The notes under the pieces were generated by a model. That model was not told where the DNA came from and made no database searches. It saw only the letters and a list, made by a program, of their open reading frames with translations. From assembly GCF_021347895.1 (NCBI RefSeq), contig NC_067113.1, positions 42,385,474 to 42,449,473 of the forward strand: 64,000 nucleotides of DNA, in the 5' to 3' direction. Source of the stretch: Acanthochromis polyacanthus (lineage: Eukaryota; Chordata; Actinopteri; Pomacentridae). Every line of letters starts with the position of its first letter. Position 1 is the stretch's first letter. The translations under genes and the position numbers were made by a program. Shown here one piece after another: positions 11,740 to 23,817 of this stretch.

Positions 11740-12365
11740 AGATCCAAAAATAAAACAATAAAAGATACACATGCTCTCACATTAAGACACAGAAATGTGT
11801 TTTAACTACTTGCAGTGCTGTGTTTTCATGAGATGATTATTTTCCGGTGTGTTTTTGGCGCACAGCTGCTGGAATATAACCATGTGGAGAATATGAGCCC
11901 ATTTTCTGTGTGGAAACGATAAGATCAAGCATCCCAAACACATTCTGCCTGCCCATTAAAATAAAAAGCAGCTTAGCTCAGTCTGGTAACACTTGTTAAT
12001 GCACACTGGCCCCTGTTGTAATAATCAGCCATCATTTGCCAAAAATTACCTGCTTTTCATGTATGTATATTGTCCAGTTTATATACATCTACAGCTGTTT
12101 TTATATCGATCAGATAGTCACAATACGCACAATATGTCTACAGTGACAACAAAGGTGAACCCTTGTGAAACTTTACTGTTTTCCATGAATGTTGGTAGTT
12201 TGTGGCATAAATAGGCCTGAAATGTCCTTTTTCTATAAGTTTGGCATGTCTTAACATCCCTAATTAATATGATTAATTGATCAATTCTATTTTAAAAATC
12301 TCTTTTGCAATGATCCTGTGAGTTACAGCCTTTGCAATATTACTCATATGATTAAAATTATATGA
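11740..12365. other. Non-coding, no gene seen
   Basis: AT-rich sequence without repeats that match elsewhere in the window. The open frame at 11993-12214 shows no domain. Confidence 0.4.
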
Positions 12366-13646
12366 CAATAACAGGGCTGCCAACTTGTGACCAGACCTTA
12401 GAGTGAGATTTGGGGGGGGCCCTCCCTCAGAATATTTAGAAAATTATTGATGCTATTTCCTGCATTCTGGTGTAATTTAAGAGCATTTTGTCTGTTAAAG
12501 TCTTATTATAGAGATAACATGAAGGGATAATTTAAAAAAACAAAACATTGAGCTTAAAAAAATCTGAAAAAAAAACAGAGCAAGGGCAGGCAGTATTGAA
12601 AATGGTTCTTCTTGTAAAATATCGATGAAAGTTCTGTGGCTGGATGAGCACAACACATTTCAGTATTTTCCATTAATATATGCATAATTGAAATAACTCC
12701 AGCAACCACTTTGTAACATTTGTCTTGGAGGATTTTAATGCACTCAACAGCTTCAAGTTGACCACATCAGCAACTAAACAATACAAACTAAAAAGTGCTG
12801 AAGCAAAAACAAAACATATCTTCATAACTTAAATTATCCATTCACTGAACAGAATTACAATCAGACACTAAACTCTCTATTAAATGTCAAAACAATCCAT
12901 GTGACTCTAAAAACTCAACAGCTTTACAAAGTCTAAGACTAAACTCTCCACAAGGATCCAAAAGAAGTTGTCAAGCCCATCGTCCATGGAGTGAACGGAA
13001 GTGTTAGCCAACCTAGCGGAAGTGCTAATGAGGTCTGCTCTGGCATGGATGATTACCGTCACACATGTAGCTTTTAAAATAAATCTTTGACAAGACACAG
13101 AGATGTAGCTCCAATGTTTCTCTATGTGACTGTGTCTGACTTCCTCTAATAAAAAAAACCTTCTGTTCACTGCCAGCTGCAGCCATAGATATCTATTTAC
13201 TGATTCATATCTATGCACACTAGTCTGATCTGGTGCAGTCTCAATGATGACGTTACATGAGTATGCGAGAACCAGGTATGGACAGTTACGTACTGAGAAA
13301 CGGCCACAGTTTTCTTACCGCAAAGGTACAAAGCTGCTCGTCTTCTCCGGCATCAGGAAACGTCTTCAAAGCTTCTTCAAATCCAGAGACAGCCAGCCTG
13401 ACAACTGCAGAATGAATGGGAAGCGAGTAGGACAGACAATGCGGACCGGATTTTCACAAACCTGGCGTTCTCTGGAGTACAAAGGTGAACTGGACTTCCC
13501 CAAAGGCTACATATCCCCATAACAGCAAAGTGGAACTTTTTTGTTTATTTATTTTTTGCCCGTGTGATGTTTGGGGGGAGCATGTGAAGGGACTGAGTTG
13601 CGTGTGTCTCACGGCCAAAGCGTGAGAGCTGGCAACCCTGCAATAA
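12366..13646. mobile_element. TIR element of 1.27 kb flanked by a 6-bp direct repeat
   Basis: CAATAA lies at 12366-12371 and again at 13641-13646. The enclosed segment (12372-13640) starts CAGGGCTGCCAACTTGTGA and ends GAGAGCTGGCAACCCTG, so the tips are inverted repeats of the form CAGGGYTGCCARCT. Runs of G follow the left tip, and GTTTGGGGGG lies near the right tip. Two open frames of about 90-100 codons, minus strand at 12907-13218 and plus strand at 13244-13522, may be traces of coding capacity but match nothing I recognise. A 6-bp duplication is unusual; a mutated 8-bp hAT duplication is an alternative. Confidence 0.7.
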
Positions 13647-14532
13647 GATTTTCTTTATAAAGTTGGAGCTGCAGTAACTTTTCATATGAGTTCAATTGGT
13701 CCTTTAAAGCTAATTTAACTTGTAAAAAGAACTGGGTTGGGGGTATTATAGGATGCAGAGCTAGTAAAATAACAGGGTCGTGCCAAAACAGATTTTGTCT
13801 TTATGTTTTGAGCCTTATAAAAGCAGCTGTAGATGTACATAAATGACTAATTACTAATCTCTAACACCTGCGGCTGATAGCTTCCCCATATTTCTGGACA
13901 GTTTCCTGTTAATTACAAAAGAAGCACTTTGCATAGAGTTGTTGCTCACAGAATATACTGTGAGCAACAAGCAAATTTGCTTTCTAAATGTCACTCTGCT
14001 AAAAGTAATCGTGCTGTTTCTGCTGCTAATGGCTAGCTCTAATGCTATACCAGTTAGCCACAATTGCTAATTAGCGCCACCGCTACGCTAGTCAGCCGCA
14101 CCTGCTAATTAGCTAACACGCTAGCTGGTTAGCTATTTGTTTGCTAAGTTGTTTCGGAGCTTTTCTTCCCTGAAGGATTTATGGAGCTGCCAACTGCTTC
14201 ACACCACCGAGGTAAGAATTTGCTGCTCCCTTTAACCCTGTCACCCTGCATAGAGAAAGATAATAAGAGTGTGCCATAGCAGGCTTGGTTTTTATTAGCA
14301 TACTGTGAGGCTATTTAGCTTAAGGCTGTGTTGTTTCTCATCTCTGCTGTGCTCCACAAGCAGCTACTATCAATCTAAACATGATGAATTATTACTGCGA
14401 AGTACTTTCTTGTGGTTTGTTCATGTTCATTTGCTTCATTGTATGTGTCAATTTACTGACAAACGTTGTAAAATATATAATATTGTGGGGTATTGACCTG
14501 AATATTGAAATTCCTCAGGTATATTTGTATTG
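13647..14532. other. Non-coding, GCTA-rich patch
   Basis: Between about 14025 and 14145 TTAGC/GCTAA motifs are repeated many times in both orientations, including GCTAATTAGC. This could be a decayed inverted repeat. No gene is recognised; open frames at 13854-14063 and 14305-14496 lack support. Confidence 0.4.
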
Positions 14533-14563
14533 TATATAATATTACCGCCGGTAATATTATATA
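14533..14563. repeat. Perfect 31-bp palindrome
   Basis: Fifteen bases from TATATAATATTACCG are followed by one C and then the exact reverse complement ending at 14563. It lies at the outer left edge of the giant inverted repeat. Confidence 0.9.
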
Positions 14564-14591
14564 TTAACAGCGGTAATATATACTATTACCA

Positions 14592-14634
14592 CACAAAGAC
14601 ATGAGCCTGTAATTTACCCGCTCATGTCTTTGTG
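14592..14634. repeat. Perfect 15-bp inverted repeat around a 13-base spacer
   Basis: CACAAAGACATGAGC at 14592-14606 pairs exactly with 14620-14634. Transcribed RNA would form a stable hairpin. Confidence 0.9.
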
Positions 14635-14647
14635 CTCATGCTGATTG

Positions 14648-15594
14648 TATGGAGTAGTGAGAGTGCCACATTACAAAAATAAATCTGTAAAAGAATAAGC
14701 AAATAAAAGTGGAAGTATAAAGACGAATACATAAAAAGATTGTTGCTGTATGAAGAAAGGCTAATAAAAGTACAAATAGTATAAAGACAAAACCAATAAA
14801 ATAATATATAAAAAACAAGAAATGTGCCTATAAATAGATCTAAAAAGAAATAATGTAACATTGTGATGAGTAAATTGCCATTGCTTTATAAAGTGCATCT
14901 TAAAAGCAATGGCAATTTACTCATCACAATGTTAAATTAATTTTGCTTAATAAAGGCGCGTTTCTTCTTGTTATTTTTTGACTATTTTATATATTTGTCT
15001 TTATATTACTGCTTTTATTAGCCTTTTCATTTTTGAATTATTTTTTGATTAACATTGTTTTGTATTGCCACATTATTTTTACATTTTTATTTATAAGCAT
15101 ATTTCTAATTATTTTATAAGAAAAATATTTTTTGTATTTGTTGTTATATTTCTACTTTTATTAGCCTTTCCTTTTATGGATTCATTTTTTGATTGATATT
15201 GTTTCATATTGCCACATTATTATCTTTTAAAATTTTATCGATAAGCAAGTGTCCTTTTATTTTTTTATTATTTCATTTATTTGTCTTTATATTTCTTCAT
15301 TATAGCCTTTCTTTTTATGGATTCATTTTTTTCATTGATATTGCCAAATTATTTATTTATTTTTTATTCATGAGCACATTTCTTATTTTTTTTAAAAAAA
15401 TATTTATTTGTCTTTATATTTTAAATTTTATTGGCCTTTTTTCATGGATCCATTTTTTTTAATTAATATTTCTTATATAGCAACATATATGGAGATATGT
15501 TTATTTTATTCATTCATCTTTGTATTTTCACTTTCATTTGCCTATTCTTTTACAGATTTATTTTTTGTAATTTGACACTGTCACTACTCCATAA
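14648..15594. repeat. Giant AT-rich inverted repeat with tandem units
   Basis: The left part (14648-14850) begins TGGAGTAGTGAGAGTGCCAC and contains ACAAAAATAAATCTGTAAAA. The reverse complement of the right end (about 15380-15594) reads TGGAGTAGTGACAGTGTCAA and then ATAAATCTGTAAAAGAATA, so the two ends form long imperfect arms. Between them, on the plus strand, a unit containing TTATTAGCCTTT, TGGATTCATTTTTTGAT and CATATTGCCACATTATT recurs with GCC landmarks at 15021, 15164, 15305, 15434 and 15540, a spacing of about 143, 141, 129 and 106 bases. T-rich open frames on both strands here are compositional. The class is unknown; a foldback-type transposon is one possibility. Confidence 0.8.
14856..14934. 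repeat. Perfect 32-bp hairpin, 15-base loop
   Basis: Arm 14856-14887, which contains TGATGAGTAAATTGCCATTG, is the exact reverse complement of 14903-14934. The loop is 14888-14902. It sits inside the giant inverted repeat, just right of its left arm. A perfect 32-bp stem in otherwise decayed DNA is either recent or maintained by gene conversion between arms. Confidence 0.92.
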
Positions 15595-17024
15595 ATTTGC
15601 CTCTATGCATTGTACATAGTGGAAAACTTTTTTGAGTTTGAGACTCATTGAAATTGACTGAATATCCAATTATAGAAGCAGATTTAACAAAAGCTTAATT
15701 AAGGCTTTCATCCGAGAACTGAAAAACAACAGCCTGTCAGAGGAATAACATTTCAAACTGTGTAATTTACAGGATTTTTCTTTTTATTTTACAGATTTTT
15801 TTTTATCTTAGAATGCATGAAAATAATTATAATTACACAAACTGTGATTTTTACATGTCTGCAGTTACATGATAACCACATATGTAGAAAACTTGTAATA
15901 CTTTAGAATACTTATGTTCATATTTAAATTGGATACATTTGTAACAACTGATGGTTATTTTCATAGTTGAACATTGCGTCTATTGTCCCTTTTTTTATTT
16001 TATGGGTTTTCTCTTGGCTTACTGTTTCCAGATATCTAGTGGAACGTCTATAGTATGTTTTTACATTTGCATGATTACTATAATCCTCACACCGTGTGTA
16101 GTTTGAAGTAGTGGACTTCCTGAAAATGTTACCTGAGCTTTTGTCCTGTAGTACTCTTGATTCTGCTGCTGCACTGATTGCAAACGTCACTCGTGTGCAT
16201 TTACAGACCTCCTCTTTAATCCATATAACACTTCCTGAGAACTGCTGCACATTTCGGGTGCCAGATATTTACCTGCCACATCACCGACGTTAAAGCCGGT
16301 GTTGTTCACTCTTCCTCCTGCTGTGCTTCTCATTTGCAGCTTTGTCCTCGTGACCCTGCTATAAAACACTCACCATGTCTCACAGATTTTTGCTGTTCAT
16401 ATAGTCCCATCTCTACCCCACCTGTCTCCACACGTGGGCTCTGAACTCTCCTGGGTTGACGTGTATTATCACACTCCCACATCAGTGCTGTGCCGAGCTC
16501 GGTGTTTGCTCGTTTGAAGTGATAAAATCCCAGCCTGACGCTAAATATCAAATCTACACGTTCTGCATTTGCCTAAAGTCGGTGTAAAGCTGAAAAAAAA
16601 AGTCGTGAGTTTGTCACACCTCAGGAAATTGGTAATTAAACACAAAGCTGAATTCTGTGATTAAAACCTGAGCAAAATTATTTAAAAATATGCAGTATTA
16701 TTTGCTCTGAAATGCAGAAAGTGAACTGAGCTCATAGCGACTCAACTAAACTGGTTAAATTTGAATTCTACCCATTACCTACTACAACAAAATGAGGGGA
16801 GGATCAACGCTAAGGAAGGAAATAGCTTCATGCAGCAGTAACAGGATTATGATAAATGTCGTTAAACTAGCTGGTATAAAATGGTCACTGTAGAAGCTGG
16901 TGCTGCTGATGCTCAGCTCTCCATCAACCAGTCCACCTATTCTTCATCTCATCTTAGGAAATTTAAATAAGAATGTTGAGCTGGCTGGAAAACGCTGACA
17001 TGCAGAGAAAAATTGCTTTTAAAA
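15595..17024. other. Non-coding, no gene seen
   Basis: A moderately complex stretch at 15925-16560 has overlapping open frames on both strands without domains. No repeat in this segment matches elsewhere in the window. Confidence 0.4.
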
Positions 17025-17690
17025 GGCTGCAGTAGGCGTTATAGTTAAGCTTTAGCCCCTCTAAAGCATAGGTGTTTGTCTTTTTTTAATATTATGTTCT
17101 TGGGATGCAGATCTGAAACAGTTTCCCTAACTGAATATTGAATAACTGTGGAATCTTACACTTAATGTTTCCCACAAAATCAGTTGTTTATTTGGAGGGT
17201 TAATATATAATTGCAAGACTTTTTGTTCCATAGTTGACATTTTTACTGGTTTCAGGCCTAAAATCAACATGGCCGCCTTTAACCAACCACATGACATTTT
17301 TGCAGAACCATTCTTCTAAATATTATGCGTACAATTGAGTGAAATTGAAAGGTATTTATAAAGATACTGTGGTAAACCTGTTGACATGCCATAAATCCAC
17401 ACCTGACTCACTACTTTATATTAAATAACTCAGAAAGCGGGCAGCCGGAATTAATGGGACTCAGAAACGCTCCCACAATTTAATCAGTTGTTCTTTGTAT
17501 CATTTCCGATGGATAAGTCCCGATAAGTCCACAGCGGTCGATTTTGTAGTAGGATTGTAGTCATGTGATCGTCAGCAGGCAGCTGATGTAGTGCTCACTT
17601 GTTGTCATAGTTACAGTGATGCTGTGCTGCTATCTCGCAAAATCTTTAACAGATCCATGGATTCAGACTGTAGGCCGCATCACTGCCGAA
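17025..17690. repeat. R1 modular dispersed repeat, copy B
   Basis: Three modules are joined. 17025-17200 is the reverse complement of 50540-50705, sharing landmarks such as CCCTAACTGAATATTGAATAA. 17228-17430 equals the first part of 58650-59310, including AAAATCAACATGGCCGCC and TTGACATGCCATAAATCCAC. 17438-17690 is module X in the orientation seen at 561-771. The module order differs from copies A and D, so the family is either larger than any copy here or is mosaic. Confidence 0.75.
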
Positions 17691-20431
17691 ATCTAATCAC
17701 TCGATCCTTGTGTCATTTCTGACCTTCGCCGAAAATTTAATCCAAATCTTTTATTACGTTTTTGAGTAATGCTGCTAACAGACACACACAAATGTACTCC
17801 AATCGTCTCATAACTCTGACGTGTTCCTTGGTGGAATAATAATCCTGGTGTGCATGCTGGAGTAACTACTTCACTGTAGTTGATGTTAGTCCAGCTGCTG
17901 GAAACAGCTGCTCATCTGGAGCACATGTCCAAATGTGCAACAGCTTTATCAGTCCAGTAAAATCTGTCAGTATTTGCCACCACCGCTTTAATGTGTTTAC
18001 ACTCAGAGCAGAGCACTGCGGATACATTTCATTGCTTTAGAGTGAATGTTGTTAAAATCAGCTGCTAATGAAGGTGATCAGTGCCTCTGCTGTCAGTCAC
18101 TCAGCTTCCAGCTCGTGTTAGCATTTGAAAATCTTGGTTTAGCGTTAGCATCAGCTTCAGATAGACAAAAGACACATATTTCACGACTTTATGCTGCAGA
18201 GTTAATTGACCTTTTTATGCAATCCTTACGGTTCCAGAGTGTATTTTTAATTTATTAACTTGTGTACAATGACAGCTATTCAATCAACAATTAGTCATTA
18301 ACATCCCTATTATGGAACTGGGGGCGTACAGCTGTAGTGTGACATCGACCAGCATCTGACCCCACAGTTCAACACTACAGAGTTCACACTTCTTATTTTC
18401 AGATTTTTGTCAGATAATGTGTTAAATGTCTGAATCTGATGTCTGTAGTCACACTCATACATGCTTGGTGTTTGCTTCTTGGGAGTGATGAAATCAGAGC
18501 TTGACGCCATAAATCAACTCTACATATTTTACATTTGCTTAAAATAATCTGCTTCTCGTGAGTCGGCCGACTGAGCAGTAAGTTTGCTAATCTAAAACCT
18601 TCTGCGCTGATTACGTGCCGCGGTTAGATAAGCGAGACAAGCGACAGCAATCTGTTGATTTGACACGCTGGTTTTCTTTCTTTCTTGCGGCACAAATGCT
18701 TTTTTCAAATAATGTGCACAAGCAGAGATGACCTTATCTCCTCTGCATATTTCAACTTTCTTTTCTTCAGTTTTCTTTCTCAGTGCAGATATCAGTATTA
18801 TTCTCCCTTAAAGTACATCTCACCGAAACTGCTTCTCACCACATTGTCATTTTCAAAATCACTGCTTCAAAAGTGCATTTAAAATGACACAGACTTGTGT
18901 GGTAGGATGTCTGCTTGAGCTGCTATTTCTGTAACCAATAAGACAGGCAGATGAAAGTATGAAAAAAAATTGGAATTGATGCGCATCTGTGCCATCTCAA
19001 AACACATTTACTGTCCCTTAATTAAAACGTCTGTAATTGAGTGGCATAATGTGATATTTGCTGCTAATACGCTGCTTTATTTGCAACTGGAGTAATTGAT
19101 GTGTGAAAATGATATTCTCGCCCTGAGTGAACTGCCTTGGGAGCTCCAAAAATAAAAAAGCACATGTTTGCCAGTTGAATGTAGAACAGCTAATACTAAA
19201 AGGAATATTAGTGAAATTAGAAAACCACCCCTGACCTATAGACGCAGCTGCTCTTACCACCTTTAAAATATGCTTTGTGCTCAAAAAGCGTTTTATTTTC
19301 TTCTTCCTGAGCTGTTTCGTGTCACTAATGGATGTTTGGCAGTTTACTGAATGTGCTCCATCTTTTCCAGCTGGTATAGCCTGCATCAGTCACCAGCAGG
19401 AAGTTCATTTAACTCACAGCTAAAACACTGGGCTGGACAAAGAGATGGAGTGCTTCTCTGTGCTGATTCGCTTGAGAACCTCCATGACTTTTTGTGGTGT
19501 TAAGCAGCCTCGAGATTGCGGCACACATTGACAAATGCATCTATAGGAGCTCAAAGGCTGTAGAGGAGTGAAATCTGTAGGATAAGCTCAGCGTGGAATG
19601 AATGGGGACACAGGTATGATGGCTTTGTACATTAACACCTAGCTGCAGGCTCAGGATAGAGAGAGCGCCATGTGAGCATCATGTGACGCGCCACAGTGGG
19701 TCCACACGGATCGCGTTCGCCTCAGCGGGTCCTCATCTGCTTTTTAAATGATAAGCCTCTCTCAGACGCTCTCCCTACATCTGAGTGAAGGATATAAACA
19801 GGCCGAGTCGTGTCGAATAATCCGCGTCCTCTCATCTTTTCCACAACTTAACTGATCTTAGGGCTAAAACAACAGCCGTTTGATTTGCAGTCAAGTGAGG
19901 AAAATGTGGCAGCAGGGAAAGCCACTCGACCGTGGACTCCATTCAGTATGCACTTCCAGCTGACAGGCTGATGAGCCGCAATCAGCCTTCCTGCTCTGAC
20001 TGGCCCATGCTGTGGCAGTGATTGGTGACTTATCTTGGAGGAATAAGTCAGACCGAGCTGCTCGGCACTAAATATGAGACTGTAGGTTTTCATGTTAGTT
20101 TGAAACGCTGGATTGTGTTAAAAACTGTGCATGCTAATGTGTTTAGAAGATTAAAAGTGAACAGTTTATTGGACAGTTGCTCTTAACAGTTGAGTAGTTG
20201 TGCTAAGTGATGATGTATGCATTTGTTGAAATCTTTTTTACGCCACTAACTAGCATGGAACCATATATGGTAACTTTGTTGGTGCTGAATTTCAACATGT
20301 AAATTAAAAATTTGGAAAAATGTCACAAAAGTAAAAAAAAGTCCGATGTCCTCCAATAACACTCTAGGGCTAAAATTTTGAATTTTAAAGAGTGCCCTTT
20401 AAAGGGTTGAAGGTTTAGCAGCTCAGTAATA
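17691..20431. other. Non-coding, no gene seen
   Basis: About 2.7 kb without recognisable genes, RNA genes or repeats shared with the rest of the window. Short open frames at 18046-18258, 19018-19386 and 19848-20093 have no domain or splice support. Confidence 0.4.
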
Positions 20432-20433
20432 TA

Positions 20434-20787
20434 CAGGGTTATTAAAAAAATGGACTGATTTAATTACACAATATTTTAATAAGGAAAAGCCATAGAAAAC
20501 TCCAGCGAAGTCACAAGTATTCTATTCACAGTCAACTTCTATTTGATGTTTAAGGTCATCGAATGACCTGGAATAACAACAGCGATCAACTCGGTGGATG
20601 GTGATATGCTGGTATCTGGGAGGAATTCTCTTATGGCGTTGATGTTGCCCGTGCTACAGGTGGTGGCCACATTAAATATTTGAAAGACAGGAAATAAAAG
20701 TTGATTGTGAGTAGAGTACTTTGACCTGGCTGGAGTTTTCTATTTCTTTATTAAAACACTGCATAATAAAATCGGTTCAGTTTTACT
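20434..20787 (+). mobile_element. Deleted Tc1/mariner-superfamily element
   Basis: A TA precedes the left tip CAGGGTTATT. The first 75 or so bases, with ATTTTAATAAGGAAAAGCC and ATAGAAAACTCCAGC, are mirrored in reverse complement at the right end, where AAAACTCCAGCCAG is preceded by TTTAATAAAGAAATAG. This gives imperfect terminal inverted repeats of roughly 70 bp. Between them only the 3' end of a transposase gene survives. The right end abuts a TTAA-family fragment, so the exact terminus is uncertain by a few bases. Confidence 0.75.
20582..20697 (+). pseudogene. Transposase C-terminal remnant, Tc1/mariner superfamily
   Basis: With one frame change the segment reads INSVDGDML, then WEEFSYGVDVARATGGGHI, and ends at a TAA. 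The pattern WxExxYRxDVxRATxGxHI is the C-terminal tail of a Tc1/mariner-superfamily transposase type, and the same tail is present at 31852-32063. The catalytic core that cuts and joins DNA is entirely missing, so the remnant cannot mobilise anything. It lies on the plus strand between the element's two inverted repeats, as expected for an internally deleted copy. The start given is only the first base I can align. The family assignment is from remembered motifs. Confidence 0.65.
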
Positions 20788-21042
20788 GATATATGTGTCA
20801 TCACTTTAGATATTTTTATGCCTTTTTTTTTTTTTAGAAGATTTTTACTAATTTTTTTTAAAATAGTTTCAAGAATTTACTTGCCAAATTTGGGGGATTT
20901 TTTAAAAATAAAAATTTCAGGGAAACTCTTAAGGAATTATTGGAATTTTCTTCCTGAAGGTTTTGCAAATTTTCAGAAATTTGGGGATTTTTTTTTGCTG
21001 GATTTTTTTCGGACAAGGAAACAATATTTTTTGATGCCCACA
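20780..21042 (-). mobile_element. TTAA-family (piggyBac-like) MITE fragment
   Basis: The segment from TTTTACTGATATATGTG through CCAAATTTGGGGGATTTTT, TTCTTCCTGAAGGTTTTGC and GGACAAGGAAACAATATTTT matches the copies at 55761-56254, 57175-57652 and 63230-63828. It lacks both tips and so has no target duplication. Confidence 0.75.
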
Positions 21043-21554
21043 ATATGCATCTAAGCATGTTCACGTGGCAGCATTTTCCACTAAAATAAATAGTTGTCTA
21101 AATAACACACTCCTGCTTCCATGGGCACAGAGCTTTCATAACCTCGGAGCTGCAGAGTTCATTTCATGGCACATTTCTGTTCACTTTGTGGCTTTACTAC
21201 AATCTCATTTCCTTTTTGTGTCACTGTAATTTTTTAAAATAATAGTTGAGAGGCCTATCAATTGAAAATGGGCCAAAATGAAACACGGGGTTTATTTCAG
21301 TAGTAAATGACCAGCAAAGAGGCTGTGCTCTCAACAAAAATGCTCTGGTAATGTCCCATCTAATCCAAAACATAAGTACAGTTTTTTTATAGCTCACAGA
21401 AAATGTAGTTTAATGCTCTTTATAGGGAGTGTGTGTTTGTGTGTCATGAGATTTCTAAATGGATTTCTGATTGGAACACATTACACTTAATGATAGTCTA
21501 CATGTAGACAGGAGACAAAATAACCAATATATTAAGGCTGTAGCTAACAACTAA
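21043..21554. other. Non-coding, no gene seen
   Basis: Unique sequence between two repeat fragments. Nothing is recognised. Confidence 0.4.
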
Positions 21555-21825
21555 TTTGACAGAACACAATCAAAACAGCTCATTTTTATTATTGTTTAGC
21601 TTATTAGAAGGTGGTTATTATTAAATTTGGATGTTGTTTAGCTGACTTTTTAGTGATAACGAGTCATTGTTTATGAATAAGTGATTGATTCCATAATAAA
21701 TAACTATGGAATTAGTAAAGACATCATAATGAACATAAAAACAGTTTTTGTTTACTATTTATAAAAATGTCTACAAGATATATCCCATAGACTTCAAAAG
21801 TCCCTCAATTATATATGGACTCCAA
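21555..21825 (+). repeat. R1 modular dispersed repeat, copy C (3' half of module E)
   Basis: Matches 59035-59310 along its length: GAACACAATCA, TTATTATTGTTT, TTAGAAGGTGGTT, CCATAATAAATAA, CATAATGAACATA and GACTTCAAAAGTCCCTCA. The left half of the module is absent. Confidence 0.75.
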
Positions 21826-23464
21826 TATTTGGTTAGTTAAATGATACCGTATGCAGCACAGAGATTCATGGATAATGTCTACTGACATTCTCTCATTTGC
21901 CTGTTGACCTGTCCGATACAAATCTGCAGGAGTGTGCAGCCAAAGTTGATGAATACATATTGAGGATGTTTTCCTGAGGAGAGTGAACACTAGACTATTA
22001 GAATAAAAATACCAGACCAACTTGTCTCAGGCTAACTTCTAAGACTCCAAACCTGTGGCTGAACCGACCAGTCAAAAGTTGCATTACCGTCTCCTGTCAT
22101 CAAGCCCTTAATTTCTGCTGAAATATCAGAGGCAATCAGGCTTTCAGGGCTGAAATAATGTCGCTGATTCAGTAAAACCTCAGGGGACAGAGATAAAGAA
22201 TCACAGCTCTTTTCTACCTGTAGTCAGATTCAGAAGGGATTTTTGTTGGTTTTATCCTCCAGAGACGACAGCTGGCTGAAGTCTCGGAATATGATCATTC
22301 CACAGTTCACAAATGGTTAGTATCATGAAGAGCTTTGCACATATTTGCCCAAAACTCATAGAATCATCTGAGCTCTGGTAATTGACTCTATGTTGTATAC
22401 GTGATGCTGTCAATGTGAGAGACTCTAAAGTTGAGTTTCTAGCGTGCTCGTAAGGAGTCTAGTGTCATCTCCTAACCGTGGCAGGAAGATGTCTGGTTTT
22501 GTTCAGTGTTTTTCCTCTAGCTGTTGACCAGCCTTTCCTGTCCAGACCATGAGTGATGAAGAGAGGCCATCTAGACATTTTATGTTTGATTACGGTAACT
22601 TGATCAAATCTGTCGGCGTGGACGTCTCTGTGGCTGCAGCTATGGTAACATTACTGTTCAGGCACAAGCATCAGACAGTCGCTTCCTTCCTACAACAAGA
22701 GCACACTGAACCTACGCCGTACTCAGAACATCCACAAGGCCACCTACTCGATTATTACGTATTTCTTTGTCACAAAGTGCTTGGCATTTAAAACCTCTCC
22801 AGTGGCGCTCCTACTATATGTTATTATTTAAAAACAGATTTAGGAAAGCATAGATGTGCCTCAATCCACATAAACAAGCATGCTCGTCCACCTCCACTAC
22901 CTTTTGGTTATTGTTGCACCACCTGTTTTCAGTGATATCAGCAACAGATATTTAAGAAAATACTGGTAAATTTCTGGAATAATAGTTGTGCAATGTGCCT
23001 CTGAGAGCTTTATTCATAGTATAATTTGCTTATAGAATATTGCTAATTAATCGAAAGAAACGCTTGGTTCTAATGTAATCATCAGGCACCTCTTGACAGT
23101 TCATGTGGCATTCAGGATATGTATAGGAACAACAATGCTCTTGCAAAGCTTGAAATGTCTTTATATTGTTTAATTTTCGCCAATGTTTAATAGCATTAGA
23201 CTCCACACTAACTTTTCACTGGTACCATCAGTGTGACCAACGTTCTCATTTGGTTGCATCTCCCACCTTATCTCAGGCAAAACACATCTCTTGCTGAACA
23301 TCTTATTGATAATTTTGGTCACACCGTGGAAAGAATAATGACTCCCCATTTCTTTCATTGTCTAATATATGTAGTAGCCAGTTAGTACGAAAATTAAATT
23401 TTCCATCTATTTAAAGTGTGACAGGGCTTTGCTAGCACATTGTGGGTTTGTTATCATATTACAG
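21826..23464. other. Non-coding; one unexplained open frame
   Basis: No gene is established. At 22549-22791 an 80-codon ATG frame follows a pyrimidine-rich stretch ending CCTGTCCAG, so it could resemble the start of an exon, but the peptide matches no family I know and no second exon is visible. Confidence 0.35.
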
Positions 23465-23817
23465 TAGGGCTGCAAGTAATGATTATTTTTAGCATTTGTT
23501 ATTATGTTGATTAAAGGTCTTGAGCTTACTGTCATAACAGAAACCAGAAAACATTAACATTTAAGCAGCTGAAATCAGAAAATTAGGATGTTTTTTCTCT
23601 GAATTACTCAAACTGAGTATTGAAACAGCTGACCATGATGCTAATAGTTAAATAACACATTTTATGTATATAATGCTTTTCAAAACACTCAAAGACACTG
23701 ATTATACATGTAAAATCAGCAAACGCTAAAATAGAGGAACATCATAAAACAAGCCATAAAACATGTCACAAACATCATAAATAGTTGACAACTAATTGCT
23801 TCATGGTTGCATTGCTA
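23465..23817. mobile_element. hAT-type MITE, decayed
   Basis: The left tip TAGGGCTGCAAGTAATGATT and the right end AATAGTTGACAACTAATTG...GTTGCATTGCTA match the pattern of a common teleost hAT MITE (TAGGGCTGCAACTAA...). The internal landmark AACAGAAACCAGAAAACATT is also typical. No 8-bp target duplication survives. A related internal fragment is at 59417-59500, and another tip is at 54742. Confidence 0.65.

Noticed and set aside
14622..15462. Several F/L/I-rich open frames resembling membrane proteins
   Set aside because: They come from T-rich tandem units of the giant inverted repeat.
15014..15600. Regularly spaced repeats considered as a CRISPR array
   Set aside because: Units are about 140 bp, divergent and without unique spacers, and the context is eukaryotic.
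22549..22791. 80-codon ATG frame after a pyrimidine-rich AG
   Set aside because: The peptide is unrecognised, and no flanking exon or donor fits the frame well; it is mentioned in the region note only.
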